Origin: Pseudomonas bubulae
Lineage (GTDB): Bacteria > Pseudomonadota > Gammaproteobacteria > Pseudomonadales > Pseudomonadaceae
Reading direction: 5' to 3'
Length of the DNA: 64,000 bases
NCBI RefSeq assembly: GCF_037023725.1
Contig: NZ_CP146077.1
Location: forward strand, 4,191,001 to 4,255,000
Within the stretch, counting starts at the first letter, position 1, and each line of letters begins with the position of its first letter. The notes beneath the pieces are model-generated. The model had not been told where the DNA came from. It did not search any database and saw only the letters and a program-made list of their open reading frames with translations. Both the position numbers and the translations under genes were made by a program. This document shows, one piece after another, positions 55,189 through 64,000 of this stretch.

Positions 55189-55947
55189 TTACTGCAGCGT
55201 CTGCCCTTTCGCGTCGAGGAGTTGCGCCCACAACGACGGGCCGCCAGCCGATTTGGCAATGGCTTCAAGTCGAGCCGCATGCTCGGTCAAGTCGCTTTCA
55301 CTTGCACGAATAATCCGGCCCGGTTGACGGTCCGCCGACAGGCGGCGAATTTCGCTGGCCTGATTGCCCGACCCCTCACCCGAGCCATTACCGTCAGAAG
55401 CATTCCCGGCCAACGACAGGCTGGTCTGGCCACCGGTCATGGTCAGGTAAACGTCGGCCAGGATCTCGGAGTCGAGCAAGGCGCCGTGCAGCTCACGGCC
55501 CGAGTTGTCGACACCATAGCGTTTGCACAGCGCATCGAGGCTGTTGCGCTGGCCCGGGTGACGGGCCCGTGCCATGGCCAGGGTATCGAGGATGGTGCAG
55601 TGCTGAGTCAGGTCGGCGCGATCGGTCTGGCCGATCAGGGCAAACTCGTTGTTGAGGAAGCCCACGTCAAACGCAGCGTTATGAATAATCAGCTGTGCGC
55701 CCTTGATGAATTCGAAAAACTCATCGGCGACTTCAGCAAAACGCGGCTTGCCCACCAGGAATTCATTGGTAATGCCGTGGACGCCAATGGCGCCTTCGTC
55801 ACTTTCACGGTCGGGTTGCAGATACACGTGAAAATGGCGACCGGTCAAACGGCGCCCCATCAACTCGACGCAACCGATCTCGATCACCCGGTGGCCGTCG
55901 GTGACCGGCATACCGGTGGTTTCGGTATCGAGTACAACACTACGCAT
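55189..55947 (-). CDS. dnaQ: DNA polymerase III epsilon subunit
   Basis: 252 aa proofreading 3'-5' exonuclease of the replicase. Exonuclease motifs: [12 protein letters not shown] (metal ligands Asp, Glu), [14 protein letters not shown] and the terminal [17 protein letters not shown]. Start at 55947; an ATG at 55977 would extend into rnhA. It overlaps the upstream rnhA stop by 8 nt, forming the conserved rnhA-dnaQ operon. Confidence 0.96.
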   Translation of the reverse strand: MRSVVLDTETTGMPVTDGHRVIEIGCVELMGRRLTGRHFHVYLQPDRESDEGAIGVHGITNEFLVGKPRFAEVADEFFEFIKGAQLIIHNAAFDVGFLNNEFALIGQTDRADLTQHCTILDTLAMARARHPGQRNSLDALCKRYGVDNSGRELHGALLDSEILADVYLTMTGGQTSLSLAGNASDGNGSGEGSGNQASEIRRLSADRQPGRIIRASESDLTEHAARLEAIAKSAGGPSLWAQLLDAKGQTLQ

Positions 55948-56392
55948 GCTTGATTCCCCGTACCTGATCGACCCCACGATTGGCCAACTGGTCGGCGCGC
56001 TCGTTGCCGGGATGGCCGATGTGACCGCGTACCCACTGCCATTTCACGGTGTGACGACTGACCTGCTCATCGAGCAGCTTCCACAGGTCGGCATTTTTTA
56101 CCGGCTCCTTGGAGGCGGTTTTCCAGCCGCGTTTTTTCCAGTTGACCATCCACTCGGTGATGCCTTTCATCACATACTGCGAGTCAGTCACCAGCAGCAC
56201 CTCACACGGACGCTTGAGCTCTTCAAGCCCGCGAATGGCGGCCATCAGTTCCATGCGGTTGTTGGTGGTATTGGCCTCGCCACCCCAGAGCTCTTTCTCG
56301 ACACCCTGGCAGATCAGCAAGGCACCCCAGCCACCCGGGCCAGGATTGCCCTTGCAGGCACCATCGGTGAACATTTCAACGCTATCAATCAT
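55940..56392 (-). CDS. rnhA: Ribonuclease HI
   Basis: 150 aa RNase H that degrades RNA in RNA-DNA hybrids. The DEDD catalytic residues are seen: Asp in [18 protein letters not shown], Glu in [16 protein letters not shown], Asp in [14 protein letters not shown], Asp in [12 protein letters not shown]. Forms an operon with dnaQ by overlap; the methyltransferase gene lies 86 nt upstream on the same strand and may also be cotranscribed. Confidence 0.97.
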   Translation of the reverse strand: MIDSVEMFTDGACKGNPGPGGWGALLICQGVEKELWGGEANTTNNRMELMAAIRGLEELKRPCEVLLVTDSQYVMKGITEWMVNWKKRGWKTASKEPVKNADLWKLLDEQVSRHTVKWQWVRGHIGHPGNERADQLANRGVDQVRGIKHA

Positions 56393-56478
56393 TGCAAACT
56401 ATCCAGGTAAGGCTGCTTATGGCCTGACCATCAGCAATGGCCAGCACCTGAGCCGGGCAAACCCGGCCCAACATAAAT

Positions 56479-57237
56479 TTAGGAGTCTGTGTGGCGCCGA
56501 TTGACCTTGGCCATCTGCAAGGGAATCAGCTTGCCCATCGGTTCCCGGCGCATCGGGTTGACAGGGCGCAAGCCCACCACCATTTTGCGAGCAACCAATA
56601 CATAGAAGCCGCCACCTGCCAATTGCCAGCTACCGGCCTTGCGTTCCCAGCCGGACAAGCGGCTTTGCCACACTTTGGAAGCAAGCGGCGGACGATAGCA
56701 CCCGAAGCGGCGTTTCTCCAGCGCAAAGCCCAGCAGGTTCAGCCAGTCGGCGACCCGTGAAGGTGAGATACAGCGTGCCTTGCGCAGGGCATCCTTGGCG
56801 AAGACATGGCGCAAGCCCCAGCTGCTCCAGGGGTTGATCCCGACAATCAGCAGGTGCCCGCCAGGGCGTACGCTGCTGGCCGCTTCGCGCAACAGACCGT
56901 GGGGCGACAGACAGAAATCCAGCCCGTGCTGCAGCACCACCACGTCGGCAGCGTGCTCGCACAATGGCCAGGCCTGTTCTTCGCAGATGATTTCAACACC
57001 CGGTAATGGCGCGCCCAGGCGTACGTTGCGCTGAACCTGCGGGGCCTTGGGCGGGGTGTCGGCAGCAGGGCCGTAATGCACCAGATAGCCGCCGAAAAAG
57101 CGTCCCAGCTCGTCCTCAAGCACCCGTTGCTCATCTTCGAGCAACAACTGCCCATGGGGGCCAGACAGCCACTCACGCGCCGAACTGATCAGTGCCAGCC
57201 ACTCAGGATCAGCCTGAGCCAATGCTTTATCGGTCAT
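56479..57237 (-). CDS. SAM-dependent methyltransferase
   Basis: 252 aa from the ATG at 57237 with GGAGGAG upstream; the frame is open further but lacks a ribosome site. Class I methyltransferase core with [48 protein letters not shown]; the glycine-rich SAM motif I is degenerate, [14 protein letters not shown]. Usually found between gloB and rnhA in pseudomonads. Substrate not known; a link to glutathione or rRNA is not shown. Confidence 0.8.
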   Translation of the reverse strand: MTDKALAQADPEWLALISSAREWLSGPHGQLLLEDEQRVLEDELGRFFGGYLVHYGPAADTPPKAPQVQRNVRLGAPLPGVEIICEEQAWPLCEHAADVVVLQHGLDFCLSPHGLLREAASSVRPGGHLLIVGINPWSSWGLRHVFAKDALRKARCISPSRVADWLNLLGFALEKRRFGCYRPPLASKVWQSRLSGWERKAGSWQLAGGGFYVLVARKMVVGLRPVNPMRREPMGKLIPLQMAKVNRRHTDS

Positions 57238-57346
57238 TGCTCCTCCAACTCGCCCTTTATCTGTCGCAAGCCCTGACGACGCGACTCGCAATAAAACGTC
57301 AACAGCCCCTAAGATGCGCCATTGTTTCACACTTGGGAATTGCACC

Positions 57347-58126
57347 ATGTTACAGATCGACGCCCTGCCCGCCTTCAACGACAACTACATCTGGTTGTTA
57401 CAGGACACTACCCAAAAGCGCTGCGCCGTGGTCGACCCGGGTGATGCCGCGCCTGTTCTGGAGTGGCTGGCCAGGCACCCGGACTGGGTCCTCAGCGACA
57501 TTCTGATCACCCATCACCATTTCGATCATGTAGGCGGTGTCGCGCAACTTCACGCACACACTAACGCGAAGGTCTGGGGGCCGGCGCTTGAGACCATACC
57601 GGCCCGACAAGTGGCACTCAACGACGGCGACCGCATCGAGGTACTGGGCCTGGAGTTCCAGATCCTGCTGGTACCCGGCCATACGCTTGGGCATATCGCC
57701 TACTATCACCAAGACCCGACAGCGCCCCTGCTGTTCTGTGGCGACACCCTGTTCGCCGCGGGTTGCGGCCGACTGTTCGAGGGCACCCCGGAACAGATGC
57801 ATCACTCCCTGACTCGCCTGGCCGCGCTGCCCGCCCACACCGGCGTGTACTGCACCCACGAATACACCTTGAGCAACCTGCGCTTCGCCCAGGCCGTGGA
57901 ACCGAACAACCCGGATATTGCCGCGCGTGTAGCGCAAGTCACGCAGTGGCGGGCTGAAGGTCGTATCAGCTTGCCATCATCTATGGCACTGGAACTACGC
58001 ACAAATCCCTTTCTGCGAGTCCACGAAACATCTGTTAAAGAAAAAGCTGACGAGTGGAACTCCCGCGACAACGACTCGCCCAGTGCGGTCTTTGCCAGCC
58101 TGCGCAGCTGGAAAGACAGGTTCTAA
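57347..58126 (+). CDS. gloB: Hydroxyacylglutathione hydrolase (glyoxalase II)
   Basis: 259 aa from the ATG at 57347 ([18 protein letters not shown]). Metallo-beta-lactamase-fold enzyme that hydrolyses S-lactoylglutathione to lactate and glutathione. Metal-binding [41 protein letters not shown] and [13 protein letters not shown] motifs are intact. It diverges from the methyltransferase gene with 109 bp between. Confidence 0.96.
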   Translation: MLQIDALPAFNDNYIWLLQDTTQKRCAVVDPGDAAPVLEWLARHPDWVLSDILITHHHFDHVGGVAQLHAHTNAKVWGPALETIPARQVALNDGDRIEVLGLEFQILLVPGHTLGHIAYYHQDPTAPLLFCGDTLFAAGCGRLFEGTPEQMHHSLTRLAALPAHTGVYCTHEYTLSNLRFAQAVEPNNPDIAARVAQVTQWRAEGRISLPSSMALELRTNPFLRVHETSVKEKADEWNSRDNDSPSAVFASLRSWKDRF

Positions 58127-58223
58127 AACCGGCCGCGGTCAGAACAAAAATTCTCAACAGTTGACCGCGCCCCCCCTGCTTTCTAGAATCCCCCGACATT
58201 TTTTCCTGACTTTTTTCAAAACA

Positions 58224-59624
58224 ATGTCGTCATTTAAAGGTAACTCCATCAATTCAGACGCATTGACGCGCATGGTCAAAGCCATTGCGGTGGCTGTCTG
58301 CGCCACGCTCGCGGGCTGCCAGTCCATGGATCATTCGGCGCAGACCACGGAGCGGGCCAGCCTTAAAATCGCCAAACGCATTCCCCAGGATCCACTCTGG
58401 CTCAGCCAGAAGCCCAGCCCCCTCCCCCCTCAAGATGTGTGGGAGCGCATGCGCCAGGGTTTCAAGTTGCAGGACGGCCAGAACGTCAACCCCCGAATTG
58501 AACAACAGCGCCTGTGGTTTGCGAGCAACCCGTCGTTTCTCGAGAATGCGGGCGAGCGCGGCAGCCTTTATATCCACTACATTGTAGAGCGCCTCGAAGA
58601 ACGCAATATGCCGCTGGAACTGGCCCTGCTGCCAGCCATTGAAAGCGCCTACAACCCAATGGCGTATTCCCACGCAAATGCGGTCGGGCTCTGGCAGTTC
58701 ATTCCGTCGACAGGCCGCTACTTCAACCTGCGTCAAACCCGTGCCTACGATGGTCGCCGTGACATTACCGCCTCGACGCTGGCAGCCCTGAACTACCTGA
58801 ACCGTCTGCATGACATGTTCAACGGCGACTGGCTGCTGGCCCTGGCGGCCTACAACGCTGGCGAAGGTACCGTCAGCCGGGCCATCGAGCGCAACGAAAA
58901 GCTCGGCCTGCCGACCGACTACTGGAACCTGCCACTGCCGCAGGAAACCAAAGACTACGTGCCAAAACTGCTGGCCCTGTCACAAGTGGTTCTGGCCCCT
59001 GAAGCCTACGGCATCAACCTGAACCCGATCGCCAACGAACCCTACTTCGAAATGGTCGAGATCAAACAGTCCATGGACCTGTCCCGCGTGGCAGCCCTGG
59101 CCGAAATCGACGAAGACGAAATGTTCCAGCTCAATCCGGCCTACAAACAGCGCGCCACCACCGATGGCCCCCAGCATCTGCTGGTACCTACGGCCAAAGC
59201 CCAGCTGTTGACTGCCAGCCTGTCCAATCTCAGCTCCGACCAACTGGTCAGTCTGCGCCCCAACAAGCCGGTATTTGACAAGGTTGCAAGCACATCCCCA
59301 GCTCGCCTGAACCGCAAGTACCGGGTCAAGAGCGGCGACAACCTGACCCTGATTGCCAAGGCCAACAAGGTCAATGTCAAAGACTTGCAACACTGGAACA
59401 AGCTCAGCGGCAACAACCTCAAGGCCGGCCAGGTCCTGGTGATGCAGGACACACGCAAGCCCTCGGGCAAAAAGCCGACCCAATACAAGGTCCAGAAAGG
59501 CGACTCGCTGTATATGGTGGCCAAGCGTTTCAACGTTGAAATGCAGCATCTCAAGCGCTGGAATCCAAACAGCGCAAAAGCCCTCAAGCCGGGGCAAATG
59601 CTGACCGTTTCCAAACCCCGATAA
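58224..59624 (+). CDS. mltD: Membrane-bound lytic murein transglycosylase D
   Basis: 466 aa from 58224; an ATG at 58272 is an alternative. Lipoprotein signal with lipobox LAGC near residue 32. SLT domain with catalytic Glu in ALLPAIESAYNPMAYSHANAVGLWQFIPSTGRYFNL, and two C-terminal LysM domains (YRVKSGDNLTLIAKANKVNVKDLQHWNKLS and YKVQKGDSLYMVAKRFNVEMQHLKRWNP). It cleaves peptidoglycan to anhydromuropeptides at the inner face of the outer membrane. Length matches family. It starts 97 nt after the gloB stop. Confidence 0.95.
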   Translation: MSSFKGNSINSDALTRMVKAIAVAVCATLAGCQSMDHSAQTTERASLKIAKRIPQDPLWLSQKPSPLPPQDVWERMRQGFKLQDGQNVNPRIEQQRLWFASNPSFLENAGERGSLYIHYIVERLEERNMPLELALLPAIESAYNPMAYSHANAVGLWQFIPSTGRYFNLRQTRAYDGRRDITASTLAALNYLNRLHDMFNGDWLLALAAYNAGEGTVSRAIERNEKLGLPTDYWNLPLPQETKDYVPKLLALSQVVLAPEAYGINLNPIANEPYFEMVEIKQSMDLSRVAALAEIDEDEMFQLNPAYKQRATTDGPQHLLVPTAKAQLLTASLSNLSSDQLVSLRPNKPVFDKVASTSPARLNRKYRVKSGDNLTLIAKANKVNVKDLQHWNKLSGNNLKAGQVLVMQDTRKPSGKKPTQYKVQKGDSLYMVAKRFNVEMQHLKRWNPNSAKALKPGQMLTVSKPR

Positions 59625-59645
59625 GCACAGCGCTGACATCCCCCG

Positions 59646-59689
59646 CGGGCAAGCTGATTCCTACACAAAAGTAGGCCGCAGCTTGCCCG
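59646..59689 (+). terminator. Hairpin after mltD
   Basis: CGGGCAAGCTG...CAGCTTGCCCG with an inner CCTAC/GTAGG stem. There is no T-run of note, so this is a REP-like structure with possible termination role. Confidence 0.5.
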
Positions 59690-59778
59690 TCGTGCTTACC
59701 AGCGTGGCCTTTTTCCTACAGATACAAGCTGTTACTGTACGGAAACCTTAAGCCCAATGCCTGGATCGGATCTCTGAC

Positions 59779-61611
59779 TTGACGCATCCCCTCCTTACGC
59801 TATTTATCTGCCTGGCCTTGAGCTTCACCGCCAGCGCAAACCTGAGCGAAAGCCACGGTTATGCGCAGTTCGGCACACTCAAGTACCCCGCCACCTTTAC
59901 CCATTTCGACTGGGTAAACCCTGACGCCCCCAAGGGCGGCACCTTGAAGGTCATGGCGTTCGGCACGTTCGACACGCTCAACCCCTACACCTTCAAAGGC
60001 ACCAGCCCGGTTTCGACTCCCAACTTCCTGCAGTACGGGGTCAATGAACTCAATGAAACCCTGATGGCCGGTACGGGCCAATATGCCCCCTCCGGCGATG
60101 AACCAACATCCAGCTATGGTTTGATCGCTCAATCAGTGGAGTACAACGAGGACCGCAGCTGGGTCGTCTTTAACCTGCGACCCGAAGCCCGCTTTCATGA
60201 TGGGACGCCGATCACTGCCTACGATGTTGCCTTCTCCTACGACCTGTTACTAAAAGAAGGTCATCCGCAGTACCGCACCAATCTTCAGGAAGTCCAGCGG
60301 GTCGATATCCTGGGCCCCAAACGAATTCGTTTTGTCTTCAAGCGCTCAGGCAACCCGTTGCTGATTTTGCGCCTGGGCGAACTGCCCGTGTTGCCCCAGC
60401 ATTACTGGGTAAAGCGCGACTTCAAAGCCACCACCTTCGAGCCACCGCTGGGTAGCGGCCCCTATCGCATTACCCGGGTTACCCCCGGGCGCCAACTGGT
60501 CTTTGAGCGCGTCAAGAACTGGTGGGGCGCCAACCTGCCGGTCAACCGCGGCAAATACAACTTCGACCGGGTTGAAGTGGAGTTCTACCGCGACAGCGAT
60601 GTCGCCTTCGAGGCGTTCAAGGCCCGCGAGTTCGACATTTACATCGAGCACCAGGCCAAGAACTGGGCCAATGGCTATAACTTCCCGGCGGTACGCCGCG
60701 GCGATGTGATCAAGGCCGAAATTACCCACCAGATCCCGACACAAACCCAGGGGCTGTTTATGAACAGTCGCCGCGCCACCTTTGCGCAAAACAAAACCCG
60801 TGAGGCCCTGGGCCTTATGTTTGATTTTGAATGGACCAACCGCACCCTGTTCAACGGCGCCTACCAGCGCGCCGTGAGCCATTACCCCAACAGCGAATTC
60901 TCGGCCAGCGGCATTCCCCAGGGGCATGAGTGGCTGATGCTGTCACCCTGGCGCAGCCAACTACCGCCCGAACTGTTCAACCAGGCCTTTACCTTGCCGC
61001 AAACCGACGGCCGCGGCATCCCCCGCGCAACTCTGCGCCAGGCACTGGCACTGCTGGATGAAAGCGGCTGGAAACTGTCGGGCCAGCGCCTGGTCAATAG
61101 TGAAGGCAAACCCCTGCGTTTCGAAATATTACTGGTAAACCCGAACCTTGAGCGCATCCTGCAACCCTATGTGGAGAACCTGGCCAGCATTGGCGTCGAT
61201 GCCCGGCTGCGCACCGTGGATCGCGCGCAATACAAGCAGCGCCTGGACCAGTTCGACTTTGACATGATCCTGATGACCCTTGACCAGACCCTGAGCCCCG
61301 GCCTTGAACAGTGGCAGTACTTCCACTCCAGCCAGGCCAACGTCAAGGGCAGCAAAAATTATGCAGGGGTAGCCAGCCCGGTGGTGGACCAACTGCTCGA
61401 GCGCCTGCTGGCCGCACGGACCCGCGACGAGCAATTGTCTGCCGGCCAGGCCCTGGACCGCGTGTTGCTTTGGCAGCACTACATCATTCCCAACTGGTAT
61501 CTGAACTATCACCGCCTGGCGTACCGCAACCGGTTCGCCTTTGTGACTACGCCGCCCTACACCCTGGGCCTCAGCGCGTGGTGGCTTAAGCCTACGGAGA
61601 AAAAACAATGA
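59779..61611 (+). CDS. Extracellular solute-binding protein, YejA-like (copy 1)
   Basis: 610 aa, family 5 peptide-binding protein of the YejABEF type. TTG start at 59779; signal peptide MTHPLLTLFICLALSFTASA. Family signatures: FDWVNPDAPKGGTLKVMAFGTFDTLNPYTFKG, WVVFNLRPEARFHDGTPITAYDVAFSYDLL, GSGPYRITRVTPGRQLVFERVKNWWGANLP. It binds oligopeptides or microcin C-like ligands in the periplasm. Its stop overlaps the next gene's start, and the second copy is 613 aa of the same family; the pair likely arose by tandem duplication. Confidence 0.92.
   Translation: MTHPLLTLFICLALSFTASANLSESHGYAQFGTLKYPATFTHFDWVNPDAPKGGTLKVMAFGTFDTLNPYTFKGTSPVSTPNFLQYGVNELNETLMAGTGQYAPSGDEPTSSYGLIAQSVEYNEDRSWVVFNLRPEARFHDGTPITAYDVAFSYDLLLKEGHPQYRTNLQEVQRVDILGPKRIRFVFKRSGNPLLILRLGELPVLPQHYWVKRDFKATTFEPPLGSGPYRITRVTPGRQLVFERVKNWWGANLPVNRGKYNFDRVEVEFYRDSDVAFEAFKAREFDIYIEHQAKNWANGYNFPAVRRGDVIKAEITHQIPTQTQGLFMNSRRATFAQNKTREALGLMFDFEWTNRTLFNGAYQRAVSHYPNSEFSASGIPQGHEWLMLSPWRSQLPPELFNQAFTLPQTDGRGIPRATLRQALALLDESGWKLSGQRLVNSEGKPLRFEILLVNPNLERILQPYVENLASIGVDARLRTVDRAQYKQRLDQFDFDMILMTLDQTLSPGLEQWQYFHSSQANVKGSKNYAGVASPVVDQLLERLLAARTRDEQLSAGQALDRVLLWQHYIIPNWYLNYHRLAYRNRFAFVTTPPYTLGLSAWWLKPTEKKQ
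61601..61608 (+). promoter_or_regulatory. AANAANAA motif at the second yejA start
   Basis: AAAAACAA ends at the first base of the ATG at 61608, an exact Hfq/Crc motif overlapping the ribosome-binding region. Confidence 0.45.
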
Positions 61612-63449
61612 TGCCTTTGCGTACATGGCTAAAGCCCCTTGCCAGCTTGTTGTTTGCCGGTTTTGCCTGCACGGCCATGGCCGCTCCCCAGCATGCCTTG
61701 ACCCTCTATGACGAGCCGCCGAAATATCCTGCCGACTTCAAGCATGTCGACTACGTCAACCCGCAAGCCCCCAAGGGCGGTACCTTTCGCAAGTCTGCGC
61801 TGGGCAGCTTTGACAGCCTCAACCCGTTTATCAATAAAGGCGTGCCAGCCGACGACATTGATCTGACCTTCGATACCCTGGCCCGGCAAACCCTCGACGA
61901 GCCTTTTACGTCCTACGGCCTGATTGCCGGGAAAATCGAGAAAGCCCCGGATAACAGCTGGGTGCGGTTTTACCTGCGCCCGGAAGCGAAGTTCAGCGAT
62001 GGCCATCCGATTCGCGCCGAAGATGTCGTGTTCAGCTTCGATACCCTGATGAAAAGTGGCTCGCCGCTGTACAAGGGTTATTACAGCGATGTCGACCAGG
62101 CCATCGCGGAAAACCCACTGCAAGTGAAATTCACCTTCAAGCACAACAAAAACCGTGAACTGCCGCTGATTCTTGGCCAGCTTCCGGTTCTGCCCAAGCA
62201 TTGGTGGGAAACCCGCGACTTCAACAAGGGCAACCTTGAAGTCCCGCCCGGCAGCGGCCCCTACACCATCGCCGAGATCAAGCCCGGGCGCTCGATCCGC
62301 TACGAGCGCAACAAGGACTATTGGGGCAAGGACCTGCCCATCAACAAGGGCCTGTACAATTTTGATGCCATCACGGTCGATTACTTTCGCGACAACAGCG
62401 TTGCCTTCGAAGCCCTCAAGGCCGGTCAGTTTGATTACTGGCTGGAGATCAGCGCCAAAAACTGGGCCGGAGCCTACAACTCTCCGGCATTTACTCAGGG
62501 CCGCCTGAAAAAAGAAGAAATCCGCAACCACAATCCAACAGGCATGCAGGGATTTGTCTTCAACCTGCGCAGGCCAATGTTCCAGGATGTGCGCGTACGC
62601 GAGGCACTAAGCCTGCTGTTCGACTTTGAATGGGCCAACAAGCAACTCTTCAACGGTGCCTATGCGCGCACTGGCAGCTACTTCGAAAACTCGGAAATGG
62701 CCGCCAAGGCGCCGCCGACCGAAGCTGAACTGACCATTCTGGAGCCCTTGCGCGGCCAGATTCCCGAGCAGGCGTTCAGCCAGGTGTTCAAGCCCAGCGT
62801 CACCGACGCCAGCGGCATGATTCGCGAGCAACAGCGCCGCGCCTATCAACTGCTGCAAGACGCCGGCTGGCGCATCGTCGATGACAAGATGGTCGACGCC
62901 CAGGGCAAGCCGGTGAAGATCGAATTCTTGCTGGCACAAACCGAATTCGAGCGCATCCTTCTGCCGTTCAAGCGCAACCTCAGCGACCTGGGCATCGATT
63001 TGCAGATTCGCCGGGTCGACACCTCCCAATACCTCAACCGCCTGCGCTCAAGGGATTACGACATGATTGTCGGCAGCTTCCCGCAGTCCAGCTCACCCGG
63101 CAGCGAGCAGCGCGAGTACTGGGAATCACAAAGTATCGACAAACCCGGCAGCCGAAACTTTATCGGCCTCAAGGACCCGGCCATCGACCAGTTGACCGAG
63201 GGCCTGATCAACGCCGAGTCACGGCAAAGCCTGATCAACCATGCCAGGGCGCTGGACCGTGTGTTGCAGTGGGGCTTCTACGTGATCCCCAACTGGCATA
63301 TCAAAACCTGGCGCGTGGCCTACTCGAACCATATCGGCCATCCCGAAGTTACGCCCAAATACGATATCGGCACCAACACCTGGTGGGCCAAACCTGACGC
63401 AAAACCTGCACCCTCTACCAAACCTTCAAGCGCGAGCCAGGAGCCTTAA
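61608..63449 (+). CDS. yejA: Extracellular solute-binding protein, YejA (copy 2)
   Basis: 613 aa. Signal peptide (LASLLFAGFACTAMAAPQ), then FKHVDYVNPQAPKGGTFRKSALGSFDSLNPFINKG, DNSWVRFYLRPEAKFSDGHPIRAEDVVFSFDTLMKSG, GSGPYTIAEIKPGRSIRYERNKDYWGKDLP. ATGATG start gives two possible first codons. It immediately abuts the permease gene yejB (stop codon TAA, then ATG), so it forms an operon. Two binding proteins with one permease may widen the ligand range. Confidence 0.94.
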   Translation: MMPLRTWLKPLASLLFAGFACTAMAAPQHALTLYDEPPKYPADFKHVDYVNPQAPKGGTFRKSALGSFDSLNPFINKGVPADDIDLTFDTLARQTLDEPFTSYGLIAGKIEKAPDNSWVRFYLRPEAKFSDGHPIRAEDVVFSFDTLMKSGSPLYKGYYSDVDQAIAENPLQVKFTFKHNKNRELPLILGQLPVLPKHWWETRDFNKGNLEVPPGSGPYTIAEIKPGRSIRYERNKDYWGKDLPINKGLYNFDAITVDYFRDNSVAFEALKAGQFDYWLEISAKNWAGAYNSPAFTQGRLKKEEIRNHNPTGMQGFVFNLRRPMFQDVRVREALSLLFDFEWANKQLFNGAYARTGSYFENSEMAAKAPPTEAELTILEPLRGQIPEQAFSQVFKPSVTDASGMIREQQRRAYQLLQDAGWRIVDDKMVDAQGKPVKIEFLLAQTEFERILLPFKRNLSDLGIDLQIRRVDTSQYLNRLRSRDYDMIVGSFPQSSSPGSEQREYWESQSIDKPGSRNFIGLKDPAIDQLTEGLINAESRQSLINHARALDRVLQWGFYVIPNWHIKTWRVAYSNHIGHPEVTPKYDIGTNTWWAKPDAKPAPSTKPSSASQEP

Positions 63450-64000
63450 ATGCTGGCTTATATTTTCAGGCGACTGCTGCTGATCATTCCGACACTGTTC
63501 GGGATTCTGTTGATTAACTTCATCATTATCCAGGCGGCCCCCGGCGGCCCGGTTGAACAGATGATCGCCAAGCTCGAAGGCTTTGACGGCGCCACCAGCC
63601 GCATCGCCGGTGGTGGTTCGGAAGTGTCGGTGGCGGGCTCCAACTACCGTGGCGCCCAAGGGCTGGATCCGGAACTGATCAAGGAAATCGAAAAGATGTA
63701 CGGTTTCGACAAGTCGGCGCCGGAACGCCTGTGGATCATGATTAAAAACTACGCCCGACTGGACTTCGGCGAAAGCTTCTTCCGCGACGCCAAGGTCATC
63801 GACCTGATCAAGGAGAAAATGCCGGTCTCCATCTCGCTGGGGTTGTGGAGCACCCTGATCATGTACCTGGTGTCGATCCCCCTCGGGATCGCCAAGGCCA
63901 CGCGCCACGGCAGCCACTTTGATGTCTGGACCAGTTCACTGATCATCATCGGCTACGCCATCCCGGCCTTTCTGTTTGCCATCCTGCTGATCGTGCTGTT
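63450..64000 (+). CDS. yejB: ABC transporter permease YejB (cut by window end)
   Basis: Only the first 183 codons lie in the window. [33 protein letters not shown] is the classic start of oligopeptide-type permeases, and the conserved [55 protein letters not shown] follow. The gene continues past position 64000, and yejE/yejF would be expected after it. Inner-membrane part of the peptide/microcin C importer. Confidence 0.95.
   Translation, partial: MLAYIFRRLLLIIPTLFGILLINFIIIQAAPGGPVEQMIAKLEGFDGATSRIAGGGSEVSVAGSNYRGAQGLDPELIKEIEKMYGFDKSAPERLWIMIKNYARLDFGESFFRDAKVIDLIKEKMPVSISLGLWSTLIMYLVSIPLGIAKATRHGSHFDVWTSSLIIIGYAIPAFLFAILLIVL

Overview
The window is a chromosomal segment of a Pseudomonas, most likely from the fluorescens lineage. 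Support: a MerR-type LiuR/leucine-degradation cluster, an aminoethylphosphonate phnW/phnX locus, TamAB, YejAB, rnhA-dnaQ, two sRNA genes of types known from pseudomonads (PrrF-like and CrcY-like), and the interspersed GTGGGAGCGAGCCTGCTCGCGA and GTAGCAGCTGCC palindromes. No rRNA, tRNA, CRISPR array or prophage was seen. Species cannot be fixed by eye.

Layout. 1-5.3 kb: an EvgAS/BvgAS-like phosphorelay (hybrid kinase, a receiver-like protein without the phospho-acceptor Asp, and a response regulator split by an IS30-family insertion). 5.7-9.3 kb: Mg2+ P-type ATPase and a FecI-type sigma factor under a probable Fur box. 9.6-18 kb: small metabolic genes, two tandem DUF2790-type secreted proteins that share a structured 5' leader, a FecR-like anti-sigma factor separated from the sigma gene, a Fur-like winged-helix protein, and a LysR/aldo-keto reductase pair. 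18-23.5 kb: tamB-tamA. 24-27.8 kb: xthA, a phosphate-binding/OmpA fusion and an acyl-CoA dehydrogenase. 28-38.5 kb: leucine/isovalerate catabolism (LysR, liuR, liuE, acyl-CoA ligase, liuABCD), with a sigma54-driven, CrcY-like RNA inside the cluster and two LiuR palindromes in the divergent promoter. 38.5-41.7 kb: a CI-like repressor with a dead protease dyad beside a palindromic operator array, leucine dehydrogenase/Lrp, and a Fur-box-driven PrrF sRNA. 42-45 kb: M14 carboxypeptidase, LRR-kinase, YebC paralogue. 45.4-52.4 kb: aminophosphonate uptake and degradation. 52.4-64 kb: FMN reductase, a LysR gene whose ribosome site lies in a nested inverted repeat, rnhA-dnaQ, methyltransferase/gloB, mltD and a yejA-yejA-yejB transporter cut by the window end.

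How it works together. The main theme is carbon-source hierarchy over amino-acid use. The CrcY-like RNA, which would titrate Hfq/Crc, sits within the leucine catabolic cluster. Exact AANAANAA motifs lie just before the starts of the LysR gene, liuA, leucine dehydrogenase, the Lrp gene and the second yejA, so these are candidate Crc/Hfq targets. Iron is a second theme (FecI, FecR, Fur-like protein, PrrF). The most unusual observations are the covarying leader shared by the two DUF2790 genes, the IS30 split that leaves a DNA-binding-domain-only ORF coupled to transposase, the protease-dead CI-like repressor, and the nested palindrome that buries a ribosome-binding site.
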